64,000 nucleotides of DNA from NCBI RefSeq assembly GCF_005435165.1, contig NZ_SGUC01000005.1, positions 1 through 64,000 on the forward strand. The letters run 5' to 3'. The stretch is from Halorubrum sp. GN11_10-6_MGM (GTDB taxonomy: Archaea > Halobacteriota > Halobacteria > Halobacteriales > Haloferacaceae). A program made the position numbers and the translations under genes. Shown piece by piece: positions 8,916-18,294 of this stretch (position 1 is its first letter; every line of letters starts with the position of its first letter). The notes beneath the pieces are model-generated. The model was not told the DNA's origin, searched no databases, and saw only the letters and a program-made list of their open reading frames with translations.

Positions 8916-10835
8916 TCAATTCGGATCGTTCCCGTCGGCCGTGTCCTCCACGACTACCGCGTCAACGACCACTCCGTCGTCGTCTACCACGAGCGCGACG
9001 ACTTTGAATTCGGAGTTGTTGCCGTACGGATCTAGGTCAATCTGTCCGCTGACCGCAGTGTTCTGTCCCTCGTCGCGTCCCCCGGTGTTGGGACTAACGC
9101 TTACCACGTACGCGTCGGTACGGGTGTATTCACCGGCATCGTTGACCGTGTATTCGATCCGATATCGGGGGCCCCGGCCCGGGTTCGAGCGGTCGGTAAT
9201 AGTCGTTGAATCGAACGTGGAACTGCCGGTTCCCAGGTCGTCTTCCACGGGATTGGTAGCGTCGGCCGTGGCCGTGATCGTGCGGCTGGCGAGTGCGAAC
9301 TCGTTACCGCTGGAGTCCACTCCGAACGCGGTGAGCGTGATCTCGAACTCCCCGTTCGCGGTGCCGCCGGCGGTGTACTCGGAGCGGCCACGCGGGGCAG
9401 TAATCGAGTCGGTCTGGTCTTGCCCACCGCCGCTCAGGTAGTCGTATTCGACCTCGACGCGCTCGAAGTCGTTACCGGGATTCACGACCTCGAACGAGGT
9501 GATGAACCGCCCGTTGTTCTCGTTCACGTGCGAGAGGTCGTCGATACGGACGTCGATCGACGTGCTCGCTTCGTTCGGATTACCGGAGACATCGAGCGTG
9601 ACGCCGTCGACGTCATCGCCCGACGCGGCGAACAGTCGAGCCGTCCCGTTCGACGAAATATCGAGAGACGAATCGAATGCGCCGGCGTTGCTCGTGACCG
9701 AATCGTCCGAGAACCCCGCGATCGACGGGTCCGTCGTCGAGAGATCCACGAGGCTGCCGGTGACTGGTTCGTCGTCGGCTCGGACGCTCCCGTTCACGGC
9801 GATCACGGAGCCGGCCTGACTGCGGTTGACCGAGAGTCTGTCTCGGCTCGCGTCGTACGACACGCCGTCGTTCGACAGCGCGGTTCCAGAACCGCCCCAC
9901 TCGACGTCGAACGTCCTAGAGAGGTTCCCGGCGACATCCGAGGCCGTGTCGACATGTGTGACGTTCGAGAACGGCGTTTCGTCGACGGAATTGACGTTGT
10001 AGCCGACGCGAGCCATCTGGAGGTCCCACGTGCCGGTGAGTTCGATAGTGACGGACTGAGCCGTGCTGCCGACGACTCTGGCATCGGCCTCGCCCTCGTC
10101 CGTCGTCTCGCCGATCAGGTCGGTCCATACGGTCGGCGAATGGGTCGGGAGAGTGACCGTGAAATCGTCGCTGGTCTCACCCTCGATCGGGATCGTCGGA
10201 GTTCTCCCGTCCAGCGTTTCGGGGTCGATAGTCGTCGAAAATCTCTGCCTGTCGAGGTCGCCGCTGTACGCGACGAGCAGCAGCTGCCGATCGTCGCCGT
10301 CCACCGTCCGCTGTCCGGTCACCGTTCGGTTGGCCCCCTCGAATCGATTGTACAGGAGCGAGTGTTCGAACGTCGTTCTCGGGGGGTTCTGATACTCGTT
10401 GTATCCCGGACGGTACGTGAGCAGTCGAGTGTCGTGTTCCTGCTCGAACAGGGGAGTCGTGTTCTCGTAGCGGTCCGCGTCGCTCGGAACGACCCTCGCG
10501 TCTTGAATGTCGATCGGCCCTCGATCCTGCGTCGCCAGCGTTCCCCTCGGTGAGGGCGGATTGACCGCGAACAGACGCGAGTCGTATCGAAATCCGAGAG
10601 AAACGCGAACAGGGCGCTGATACGGATTCCGACTTGCCGCGCGGATGTCGAGAAGCGACGCCCGTAGGTCCTGCATGTCCGACTGTAGATCCTGACTGTG
10701 ATCGAACTCGGCTTGATTGTTCTGTGCAGGCACGGCGAGGGCCTGATAGCTGGCAAGAGCGACGATCAGGAACCCGAACAGGATCACCGTCCCGACCACG
10801 ACCGACTGGCCCCGACGGTCGCGACTGAATCGCAT
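8916..10835 (-). CDS. Pilin-like/secreted surface protein, large, low GC
   Basis: The 639-residue protein opens with a type IV pilin or archaellin-like N-terminus: basic RDRRGQS, then one hydrophobic helix (VVVGTVILFGFLIVALASYQ, residues ~11-30). The rest is predicted extracellular beta-sandwich material rich in Ser, Thr, Asp and Asn. It has many N-glycosylation sequons (NTT, NRT, NVT, NLS, NRS, NGS, NGT) and no C-terminal anchor. A good TATA box (gtataaaag, 10859-10867) is centred 28 nt before the ATG. Base composition is visibly lower in GC than the neighbours, suggesting a fast-evolving or acquired surface gene. Function unknown: envelope, adhesion or S-layer-associated roles are all possible. 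Confidence 0.8.
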   Translation of the reverse strand: MRFSRDRRGQSVVVGTVILFGFLIVALASYQALAVPAQNNQAEFDHSQDLQSDMQDLRASLLDIRAASRNPYQRPVRVSLGFRYDSRLFAVNPPSPRGTLATQDRGPIDIQDARVVPSDADRYENTTPLFEQEHDTRLLTYRPGYNEYQNPPRTTFEHSLLYNRFEGANRTVTGQRTVDGDDRQLLLVAYSGDLDRQRFSTTIDPETLDGRTPTIPIEGETSDDFTVTLPTHSPTVWTDLIGETTDEGEADARVVGSTAQSVTIELTGTWDLQMARVGYNVNSVDETPFSNVTHVDTASDVAGNLSRTFDVEWGGSGTALSNDGVSYDASRDRLSVNRSQAGSVIAVNGSVRADDEPVTGSLVDLSTTDPSIAGFSDDSVTSNAGAFDSSLDISSNGTARLFAASGDDVDGVTLDVSGNPNEASTSIDVRIDDLSHVNENNGRFITSFEVVNPGNDFERVEVEYDYLSGGGQDQTDSITAPRGRSEYTAGGTANGEFEITLTAFGVDSSGNEFALASRTITATADATNPVEDDLGTGSSTFDSTTITDRSNPGRGPRYRIEYTVNDAGEYTRTDAYVVSVSPNTGGRDEGQNTAVSGQIDLDPYGNNSEFKVVALVVDDDGVVVDAVVVEDTADGNDPN

Positions 10836-10932
10836 TGTCCGGTGTCGTCGCCGAGCGGGTATAAAAGCCTCCGTCGACCTCTCAGTCGCGATACTCGGGG
10901 CGGTGCGGCCGGGTGTCCGGAAACGAACGCGT

Positions 10933-11127
10933 TCAGTCGTCGCCCGCCCGCCGCTCCGTCAGCCACGCCGACGCGACGGCCATGACGCCCGCGAACCCGC
11001 CGAGCAGCACCGCCTGCGTCCAGTTGAAGTCGAGCAGCGTCCCCGCGACGAGCGTGACGAGAACGAAGGCGACTGTGAGGGCACCGAGCGTCGAGCCGAG
11101 GTCGGCAGAAGCGTCCGCGTCGGTCAT
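10933..11127 (-). CDS. Small two-helix membrane protein
   Basis: A 64-residue protein with a polar N-terminus (MTDADASADLG), two transmembrane helices (about residues 14-32 and 38-56) and a charged tail (TERRAGDD). The ATG at 11127 is chosen because longer readings upstream have non-protein-like composition. No family assigned. Confidence 0.7.
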   Translation of the reverse strand: MTDADASADLGSTLGALTVAFVLVTLVAGTLLDFNWTQAVLLGGFAGVMAVASAWLTERRAGDD

Positions 11128-11362
11128 GGGTCTGCGATCGCGCGTTCGGGCGATAAAACCGGCCGGTTCGTCCGACCGATCCGGCCGGCCGACTGGTCGC
11201 GGAGTTCGCGATCGACCCGCCGAGGAACTCGACGGATCGAGACGCGAGCGGCGGCGTCTCGACCACTCGTAAACTACATTTCGCGATATCAAATATCGAT
11301 GGCGGCGTCTCACCCGCCCGCCGACCGGTCCGTTTTTGCGCGCGGCGGCTGTTGCCGCGCGT

Positions 11363-12088
11363 ATGGCGAAACAGCCGCACCTGCTGGTCGAGGAGGGCGA
11401 CGTCCACGAGATCGCGGTCATCCCGGGCGACCCCGGGCGCGTCGACCGGATCGCGGATCTGTGTGACGACAGCGAGGTCGTCGCGCAGAACCGCGAGTAC
11501 AAGGTCGTCAACGCGAGCTACGAGGGCGTCGACCTCACGATCTGCTCGACGGGGATCGGCTGCCCCTCGGCGGCGATCGCGGTCGAGGAGCTCTCGCGCG
11601 TCGGCGTCGAGACGTTCGTCCGCTGTGGCACCTGTGGCGCGCTCCAGCCCGACATGGAGGTCGGCGACATGGTGGTCGCGACCGGCGCGGCCAAAGAGGA
11701 AGGGACGAGCAAGCGCTACGAGTCGGCGAACTACCCCGCAGTTCCCGACTACGACGTGCTCACCGGGCTCGTCGGGGCGGCCGAGGACAACGACGAGGAG
11801 ATCCACGTCGGGCCGATCGTCTCGGACGACGCGTTCTACAACGAGGACGACGAGTACGTCGCGGACTGGAACGACGCGAACCTGCTCGCGATCGAGATGG
11901 AGGCGGCGACCGTCTTCTCGCTCGCGCGGCGCAAGGGGCTCGCGGCGGGCGCCATCTGCACCGTCGACGGCAACCTCGTCGCGGGGACGCAGAAGGGCGC
12001 GGACTCGGACGACGAACTGCCGGAGAAGGCGAAAGACAACGTCGAGCGCGCGATCCGGATCACGCTGAACGCGATCACGTCGCTGTAG
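11363..12088 (+). CDS. udp: Uridine phosphorylase-type nucleoside phosphorylase
   Basis: Phosphorolysis of nucleosides (probably uridine) to base plus ribose-1-phosphate, feeding salvage or the haloarchaeal pentose bisphosphate route. The 241-residue chain has the PNP/UDP-1 phosphate motif IPGDPGRV near residues 20-28, RCGTCGALQ in the core, and EMEAATVFSLA near 180-190, the substrate-binding Glu-Met-Glu typical of this family. The final helix INAITSL-like end is normal for the family. An 8-bp hairpin (11339-11346 with 11354-11361) sits directly before the ATG. Substrate specificity cannot be read from sequence alone. Confidence 0.9.
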   Translation: MAKQPHLLVEEGDVHEIAVIPGDPGRVDRIADLCDDSEVVAQNREYKVVNASYEGVDLTICSTGIGCPSAAIAVEELSRVGVETFVRCGTCGALQPDMEVGDMVVATGAAKEEGTSKRYESANYPAVPDYDVLTGLVGAAEDNDEEIHVGPIVSDDAFYNEDDEYVADWNDANLLAIEMEAATVFSLARRKGLAAGAICTVDGNLVAGTQKGADSDDELPEKAKDNVERAIRITLNAITSL

Positions 12089-12121
12089 CGGCGGACAGCG
12101 GTAGAGCGGCGGACCGTTCTT

Positions 12122-12568
12122 TCACTCCTCGGCGCGGAACTCCACGAGCGTCAGGTCGCGGTCGAGCGCGCACGTCTCATGGGGCGGCTCGCCGAGCACC
12201 TGATCGATGACGCGCTCCTCGTCGAAGTCGGCGCCGTCGGGGACGCAGTAGCCGTGGCTCGGACAGTCGGTGTGCGGGCACGGCCCCGCGAGCGACGCCT
12301 TGCTCCCGGCGTACGCGCGCTTCGAGGGGACGTTCGCGGGGACCGACGCGGGCTCGACCTCGACCGCGCGGACGCCCGCGTCGTGGACGGCGCAGTCGAG
12401 CGTCTGCGCGTTCTCGCGGATCCCGGTCACTCGGTACCGGGTTCCCTCGGAGAGGTTGAGACACTGGCCGCGGTAGGGACACCCCTCGCAGTCGGTCGAT
12501 TCCCCCTCGTAGACGAACTCGCGGCCCACGTCCGCGAGCCGCGTCCCGATGAGCGTGACCGTGGTCAT
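12122..12568 (-). CDS. UPF0179 family cysteine-rich protein
   Basis: A 148-residue archaeal protein with eight cysteines in paired groups: CEGCPYRGQC near residues 27-36, a single Cys in LDCAVHD, and CPHTDCPSHGYC near 97-108, plus a late ETCALD. This matches the uncharacterised UPF0179 family and suggests a bound metal or Fe-S cluster. The gene is divergent from tmcA with about 120 nt between starts. No function is known. Confidence 0.9.
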   Translation of the reverse strand: MTTVTLIGTRLADVGREFVYEGESTDCEGCPYRGQCLNLSEGTRYRVTGIRENAQTLDCAVHDAGVRAVEVEPASVPANVPSKRAYAGSKASLAGPCPHTDCPSHGYCVPDGADFDEERVIDQVLGEPPHETCALDRDLTLVEFRAEE

Positions 12569-12691
12569 GCCCGGAGCGACGCGCCGAGCGTCCGTAAGCC
12601 TCCCGCCTTCGCGGGCAGAGCCGATTCGCACGCGGGTCCAGCGGCGCGGAGGGCAAGACACATCCGCGCGCCTCGGCAACGACGAGCGGAG

Positions 12692-15007
12692 ATGATCGCG
12701 GGAGTCGCGCGCGAACTGCGCGCCGAGGCCGAGCGGACGAACGAGCGGCGCGTCCTCGTGCTCGCGGGCGACCGCGACCGCGCGATCGACGGCGCCTACG
12801 ACGCGATCGAATCGCTCGGTCTCGACGACGGGACGGTCTCGATCGTCTCGACGCGGGAGGGGTTCCGGTTCGAGGAACACCGTCCCCGAGGGGCCGACGA
12901 GCTGCTGGGTCGCACCCGCGAGGCGGTCGTCGTGGACTGCCACGAGCGGTTCGCTCCAAACGCGCTCGGCCGGGCCGTCGGCGCGGTCGACGGCGGCGGC
13001 CTCCTCGTCCTCCTGACGCCCCCGCTCGACGAGTGGCCCGGGGTTCGCGACCGGTTCGACGACTCGCTGGCGGTGCCCCCGTACCGCGTCGAGGACGTGA
13101 CCGGGCGCTTCCGCCAGCGCCTCGTCTCGACGCTCCGAACGCACCCCGGGATCGCGCTCGTCGCGCTCGGGGACGACCCGGAGGGCGACGTCGTCGAACG
13201 CGACGGACTGACCGGGGAGCAGGCCGCTGAGGAGGCGGCAGACGCGGAAGACGGCGACGATGCGGTCGACCCCAGCGATGCGCGGGGCGTGCCCCCGGGC
13301 GCGACGTTCGCCGCGGGGGCGTACCGCGCGTGCCGCACGGCCGACCAGGCGCGGGCGCTGCGCGCGTTCGAGGCGCTGACCGAACCGGGCTCCGCCGTCG
13401 TGGTCGAGTCGGACCGGGGACGCGGGAAGTCGAGCGCGGCCGGGCTGGCGGCGGGCGCGCTCGCGCTCGCCGGCCGCGACGTGCTCGTCACCGCGCCCGC
13501 GTTCCGGAACGCCGCGGAGGTGTTCGCTCGGGCGCGAGAACTGATCGCGACAGAGGCGGCAGATATCGACCTCGACGGCGAGGGAGGCGAGCGCGACCTC
13601 CGAACGCCCGCCGGAGGTCGCGTGCGCTTCCTGCCGCCCGCGGCCGCCGCGGCGGAGGCGGGCGAGGCGGACGCGGCGATCGTCGACGAGGCGGCGGCGC
13701 TCCCGGTGCGGCTGCTGGAGGGGTTCCTCGACGCGCCCGCGGTCGCGTTCTGTACGACGGTCCACGGCTACGAGGGGGCCGGTCGCGGGTTCGCGGTGCG
13801 CTTCCGCGAGCGACTGCTCGACTCGCGGTTCGCGGTGCGGGACGTGCGCCTCGACGAGCCGATCCGGTACGCGCGAGACGACCCCGTGGAGGCGTGGGCG
13901 TCGCGCGCGCTCCTGCTCGACGCGCGGCCCGCGGTCGACGCCGCCGTCTCGGGCGCGTCCGTCGGCGACGCGAGCTACCGCGCGCTCGACCCGGACGACC
14001 TGCTCGCGGACGAGACGCTGCTCGGCGAGGCGTTCGGGCTGCTCGTCGCCGCGCACTACCGGACCGAGCCGAACGACCTCGCGCGGCTGCTCGACGCGCC
14101 GAACCTCGCCGCGCGCGCGCTCGTCGCGGACGGCCGGGTCGTCGCGGTCGCGCTGCTCGCGCGCGAGGGCGGGCTCGACGCCGAGACCCGGCGCGGGATG
14201 TACGAGGGCGAGCGCGTCCGGGGCAACATGGTGCCGGACGTGCTCACGAGCCAGCTGCGCGACGAGGCCGCGGCCGAGCCGCGCGGGCTGCGGACGGTCC
14301 GGATCGCGACCCACCACGCGCTCCGGGACGCGGGGTTCGGCTCGCGGCTCCTCGACGAGGTCCACGCGGAGTTCGGCGGCGACGGCCCGGAAGGCGAGGA
14401 CGGCTCCGTCGACTACTTCTCGGTCGGCTACGGCGCGACGCCGCGCCTGCTCCGCTTCTGGCGGCGGGCGAGCTACCGGACCGTCCATCTCTCGACGACT
14501 CGCAACGACGCCTCCGGCGAGTACTCCGCGGTCATGCTCCGGCCGGAGACGGCGGCCGGGCGCGACCTGCTGGACCGCCACGCGGTCGCCTTCCGCGACC
14601 GCGAGCGCGACGGGCTCTCGGACGCGCACCGCGACGTCGACCCGGACGTGGTCCGCGGGGCGCTGCGGGCGTGTTCCGCACCGGTCTCGGTCGACCTCAC
14701 CGAGACCGAGTGGCGCTCCGTCGTCGGGGCCTCGGTCGGCCCGGGGATGTACGACAGCGCGCCCGGCGCGTTCCGCGACCTCGCTATCGCGGCGCTGATC
14801 GAGGGGACCGACCTCAACGGGCGCGAAGAGCGGCTGCTCGTCCGGAAGGTGCTTCAGGGCCGGCCGTGGGAAGCGGTCGCCGACGAGCTCGACTACGTCT
14901 CGACGAGCGCGTGTATGCGCGCGCTCGGCGACGCCGCCGTCCCCCTCGTCGAGCGCTACGGCACCGAGTTCGCGCTTGAAGAGCGGGAGCGATTCGTCGA
15001 CGACTGA
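12692..15007 (+). CDS. tmcA: tRNA(Met)/RNA cytidine acetyltransferase TmcA
   Basis: ATP-dependent enzyme that acetylates cytidine N4 in RNA; archaeal members make ac4C widely in rRNA and tRNA. Domains of the 771-residue chain run as follows: an N-terminal DUF1726-like region, a helicase-type ATPase with Walker A (SDRGRGKSSAAG, ~residues 235-246) and Walker B (IVDEAAALP), a GNAT acetyltransferase core (RIATHHALRDAGFGSRLLDE; FSVGYGATPRLLRFWRR), and a C-terminal tRNA-binding helical region. An acidic linker (EEAADAEDGDDAVD) lies before the ATPase. The ATG at 12692 starts at MIAGVARELR; the frame stays open upstream but there it overlaps UPF0179. Confidence 0.95.
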   Translation: MIAGVARELRAEAERTNERRVLVLAGDRDRAIDGAYDAIESLGLDDGTVSIVSTREGFRFEEHRPRGADELLGRTREAVVVDCHERFAPNALGRAVGAVDGGGLLVLLTPPLDEWPGVRDRFDDSLAVPPYRVEDVTGRFRQRLVSTLRTHPGIALVALGDDPEGDVVERDGLTGEQAAEEAADAEDGDDAVDPSDARGVPPGATFAAGAYRACRTADQARALRAFEALTEPGSAVVVESDRGRGKSSAAGLAAGALALAGRDVLVTAPAFRNAAEVFARARELIATEAADIDLDGEGGERDLRTPAGGRVRFLPPAAAAAEAGEADAAIVDEAAALPVRLLEGFLDAPAVAFCTTVHGYEGAGRGFAVRFRERLLDSRFAVRDVRLDEPIRYARDDPVEAWASRALLLDARPAVDAAVSGASVGDASYRALDPDDLLADETLLGEAFGLLVAAHYRTEPNDLARLLDAPNLAARALVADGRVVAVALLAREGGLDAETRRGMYEGERVRGNMVPDVLTSQLRDEAAAEPRGLRTVRIATHHALRDAGFGSRLLDEVHAEFGGDGPEGEDGSVDYFSVGYGATPRLLRFWRRASYRTVHLSTTRNDASGEYSAVMLRPETAAGRDLLDRHAVAFRDRERDGLSDAHRDVDPDVVRGALRACSAPVSVDLTETEWRSVVGASVGPGMYDSAPGAFRDLAIAALIEGTDLNGREERLLVRKVLQGRPWEAVADELDYVSTSACMRALGDAAVPLVERYGTEFALEERERFVDD

Positions 15008-15349
15008 CCACAGGCACGCGACCCGCGAGTGATCGACGCAGTGGCGCGTGCCGACGAGCGCCCGAAGGGCGCGAATCGCACGCGCGAGGGAGTCGGCGGC
15101 GACCATCGGGAGCCGCCGACGAGGCTGGGGAGGCGTGAGGTGCTGTGCGGTCGCGGATGGGCGGGACTCGAAGGGGCAGTCGGGAGGCAGACAGAGGCGA
15201 CGTAAGCACCGCAGGAGCGAGCGAAGCGAGCGACGAGGAGCGCAACGAGCGTCTGTCTGCCTCCCGACTGGGGCTTCGGCGGTCGTGTTCCTAGTGGAGA
15301 CTGCGTCGTAGCGAGCGACTGGGGCTTCGACAGTCGCGTTCTTAGCAGC
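15008..15349 (-). repeat. Structured dispersed repeat, copy A
   Basis: A gene-free stretch made of nested inverted repeats. On the minus strand, in order: two 30-nt direct repeats containing cgaagccccagtcg (plus-strand 15265-15294 and 15316-15345); a 19-bp perfect inverted repeat (15177-15195 with 15252-15270) enclosing a gcgagcgaagcgagcg palindrome; a 25-nt box (15116-15140); hairpin 1 (9-bp arms, 15092-15100/15112-15120); a 19-nt box (15078-15096); and an 8-bp stem (15044-15051/15078-15085) enclosing hairpin 2 (15058-15072). The two boxes are identical in copy B at 36.2-36.4 kb. No protein reading is convincing. It could be a mobile element or a structured RNA. Confidence 0.8.
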
Positions 15350-15412
15350 AACTACATCGTACCGAACGGCGGAAATCCAGACTGCTGACGCCGCGTCAGC
15401 GCACGCGAATAT

Positions 15413-15769
<357 letters not shown>

Positions 15770-15841
15770 TTAAACTCCGCGACGAGAAGATTCGGTCGGA
15801 CGGACGGGAACCCCTCCGTCGGTCGGGTAGCGGAACGCCGA

Positions 15842-17614
15842 CTACGGGTGCGCGTAGTACGCCACGAGATCCTCGGAGCCGTTCGGGCCGTCCTCCTCGT
15901 CGGTCGCCTCGGGGTCGAACGCGTCGATCCGGGCGAAGCCGACGCGCACGAACTGGACGACCGCGTCGGGGTCGACGTCGGCGAGCGCGGGCTCGGCGAC
16001 CCCGCGGACGTCGGCGGAGACGGTTCGGAGGAGCGTGTCGAGCCCCTCCTCGACCGGCGCCCAGTGGACCACGTCCACGTCGCCCTCGCGGACCACGTCG
16101 ATGTCGGCGTCGAGGAACGCCAGCTCGTCGCCCTCGTAGCGGACGCAGCCGTACCCCTTGAGCCAGACGCGCTCGCCCTCGGGCGGGAGGTCCGGCGATT
16201 CGATCGCGATCCGCCCGGCCGGCACCTCGCGGTCGCCGCGGTCCGGGTGATCGGGGTGGAGCGGCGGGTGCCCGGCGTCGGGCGCGGGCGCGTCGCCGTC
16301 GACGATCGGGAGTTCGACCGCGGGGGCGTCCTCGCGGTCGCGGACGAGGAAGTAGCGGTTCGCCCCGTCGTCGACCAGGTCGCGGTTGTTCGCGTAGACG
16401 GACGACATCGCGAGGTCGACGTCGGAGGTGGACATCCCGAGCTCGGTCATCGAGTCGACCAAGGCCTGCCCCTGAATCCCGCGGCGGCGCATGGACCGGA
16501 TCGTCGGCGCGCGCGGGTCGTCCCACCCCGTCAGCTCCCCGTCGGCGATCAGTTGTTTGATCGTCGACGTGGAGAGTTTCACGTCGTACTCGTCGACCTG
16601 AACGTGGCCCCAGTGGAGGACTTCGGGGTACTCCCAGCCGAAGTAGTCGTAGACGAACCGCTGGCGCTTCGCGGAGTCCTGAAGGTCGATGCCGCGGATG
16701 ATGTGCGTGACGCCCGTGAGGTGGTCGTCGACGCCGGACTGGAAGTCGAGCATGGGCCAGCAGCGGTAGTCGGCCGCTTCCTCGCGCGGGTGCGGCGTGT
16801 CGATCATCCGGAAGGCGACCCAGTCGCGCAGCGCGGGGTTCTTGTGGTCGATGTCGGTCTTCACGCGGAGGACCATCTCGCCGGCGCCGTACTCGCCGTC
16901 GACCATCGCCGCGAACTCCTCGCGAACCGTCTCGGCGTCCTTCTCGCGGTGCGGGCACGCCTCGCCCGCGTTCTTCAGCTCGGAGAACTCGTCGCCGGAA
17001 CACGAGCAGGTGTACGCGCCCCCGCGGTCGATCAGCTCGCGGGCGTGGTCGTAGTACGTCTCCAGCCGGTCGGACGCTTTCAGCACGCGGTCGGGCTCGA
17101 AGCCGAGGTACTCGATGTCGTCGAGGATGGCGTCGTACGCGTGCAGATCGGGCCGCTTCGTCTCCGGGTCGGTGTCGTCGAACCGGCAGATGAACTCGCC
17201 GTCGTAGCGCTCCTTGTACGTCCCGATGACGGCGGGCATGCGCGCGTGGCCGACGTGCCACGGGCCGTTCGGGTTCGGTGCGGCGCGCATCACGACTTCT
17301 CCCTCCTCGGCGTTCGGGAGGTCGGGAAGGACGTGTTCGTCCGCTTCGTCATCCGCCTCAAGCTCCGCGAGCTTCTCGGGCGCGAGCTCGCCGAGTCGCT
17401 CCCGGCGGGCCGCCTCGTCCATTTCGCCGACCTCGTTCACGACCGGCGCGAGGACGCCCGGGATCTCGTCGCCGTGCGGGCGGAACTCGGGGTTCTCGCC
17501 CATGATCGGACCCATGATCGCGCCCACGTCCGGGTCGCTGCCGTGCTTGAGCGCGTTGAAGAGCGCCGCGGCCTCGCCGGCCGCCGCGACGCGCTCGCGG
17601 AGTTCGTCGTCCAT
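15842..17614 (-). CDS. gltX: Glutamyl-tRNA synthetase (archaeal, non-discriminating type)
   Basis: Charges tRNA-Glu and, in archaea lacking GlnRS, also tRNA-Gln for later GatDE amidation. The 590-residue class I enzyme has the HIGH motif as PNPNGPWHVGHAR (~residues 112-124), a cysteine-rich insert (CSCSGDEFSELKNAGEACP), and the KMSKS equivalent VKLSTSTIKQ. Its C-terminal anticodon-binding part is the beta-barrel type shared by archaeal GluRS. The ATG at 17614 begins at MDDELRERVAAAGEAAALFNA, the conserved N-terminus. The gene stands alone, with a 400-nt divergent intergenic region upstream. Confidence 0.95.
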   Translation of the reverse strand: MDDELRERVAAAGEAAALFNALKHGSDPDVGAIMGPIMGENPEFRPHGDEIPGVLAPVVNEVGEMDEAARRERLGELAPEKLAELEADDEADEHVLPDLPNAEEGEVVMRAAPNPNGPWHVGHARMPAVIGTYKERYDGEFICRFDDTDPETKRPDLHAYDAILDDIEYLGFEPDRVLKASDRLETYYDHARELIDRGGAYTCSCSGDEFSELKNAGEACPHREKDAETVREEFAAMVDGEYGAGEMVLRVKTDIDHKNPALRDWVAFRMIDTPHPREEAADYRCWPMLDFQSGVDDHLTGVTHIIRGIDLQDSAKRQRFVYDYFGWEYPEVLHWGHVQVDEYDVKLSTSTIKQLIADGELTGWDDPRAPTIRSMRRRGIQGQALVDSMTELGMSTSDVDLAMSSVYANNRDLVDDGANRYFLVRDREDAPAVELPIVDGDAPAPDAGHPPLHPDHPDRGDREVPAGRIAIESPDLPPEGERVWLKGYGCVRYEGDELAFLDADIDVVREGDVDVVHWAPVEEGLDTLLRTVSADVRGVAEPALADVDPDAVVQFVRVGFARIDAFDPEATDEEDGPNGSEDLVAYYAHP

Positions 17615-18016
17615 GATCGTGACTTCTCGGGGTCGGGTCAAAAACGCCGCGAAACGGCGGGGAGGGGCGGGTCCCGGGCGTCGTCGAAGCGAGTGCGCGC
17701 CGACGGGTCCGAGACGGGAGCGGTCCGCGACGGCGGCGGCCGCAGCTCCCGTCGACCCGGGACGGCGGGTAGGGGCACCAGAGACGAGCGGCCGGATGGG
17801 CTTAAACGGCCCAGACCGTTCACGCCGGAAACGGCCCGCTACCGGCGTGAACGGTCGAGAGGCTTTTCTGCGAGCGGAGCCCACCGGAGCGATCGGTCGT
17901 CGCGAGGACGAGGCGTCGGAGCCGGACGAGCCGGTTCGTCGCCTTGATGGTCGCCGGGGCCGTGGTCGGGGCATGAGCGTCGCGTCGGCGGTCGTCGGAA
18001 CGCGGAGGGGATCGCG
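17615..18016. other. Divergent intergenic region with a perfect inverted repeat
   Basis: The 400-nt space between gltX and the small membrane protein gene holds no convincing coding frame. Its notable content is a perfect 15-bp inverted repeat (gaccgttcacgccgg at 17814-17828 and its complement at 17842-17856) with a 13-nt loop, next to a TATA-like cttaaac at 17801-17807. It could be a hairpin in a gltX leader, an operator, or a terminator-like structure. Confidence 0.6.
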
Positions 18017-18256
18017 GTGGTAGGACCCATCTCCAAGGCGGAGCGAGACGCCGGGAACCGGAAGATCAGGCTCGTCCTGCTCGGAATCGTCACGGTCTCC
18101 CCGCCGCTTATCGCCCTCCAGTTAGACCCGTCGCCGGTCCAGCTCCTGGCCGCGGCCGGAGCCGGATTCGGCCTCGGCCTCGTGGTCGTGTGGTACCTCG
18201 GGCGCCTCGCCGCGGAGTTCGCCGGCAGCGGCCGACGACCTCCCCGACGCCGCTGA
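18017..18256 (+). CDS. Small two-helix membrane protein
   Basis: A 79-residue reading with two hydrophobic helices (about residues 18-36 and 42-62) and a basic C-terminal tail (RRPPRRR). The start is GTG at 18017 with no obvious promoter, so the true start is uncertain. No family recognised. The gene is convergent with surE, 38 nt away. Confidence 0.55.
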   Translation: MVGPISKAERDAGNRKIRLVLLGIVTVSPPLIALQLDPSPVQLLAAAGAGFGLGLVVVWYLGRLAAEFAGSGRRPPRRR

Positions 18257-18294
18257 GTCTTGTCGTCCCCCGCTGCCGGCGACCCGGCGTCGAG

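Noticed and set aside
12122-15106. Very long open frame (over 900 codons) antisense to tmcA
   Set aside because: High-GC DNA leaves long open antisense frames. The product is Arg/Gly/Val-rich with no domain, while the plus strand encodes full TmcA. Only the 3' part (12122-12568) is a real gene, UPF0179.
15008-15349. Coding ORFs across the repeat element (Pro/Ser/Arg-rich readings)
   Set aside because: The readings run through hairpins, differ between copies and have no start signals; they are by-products of the repeat.
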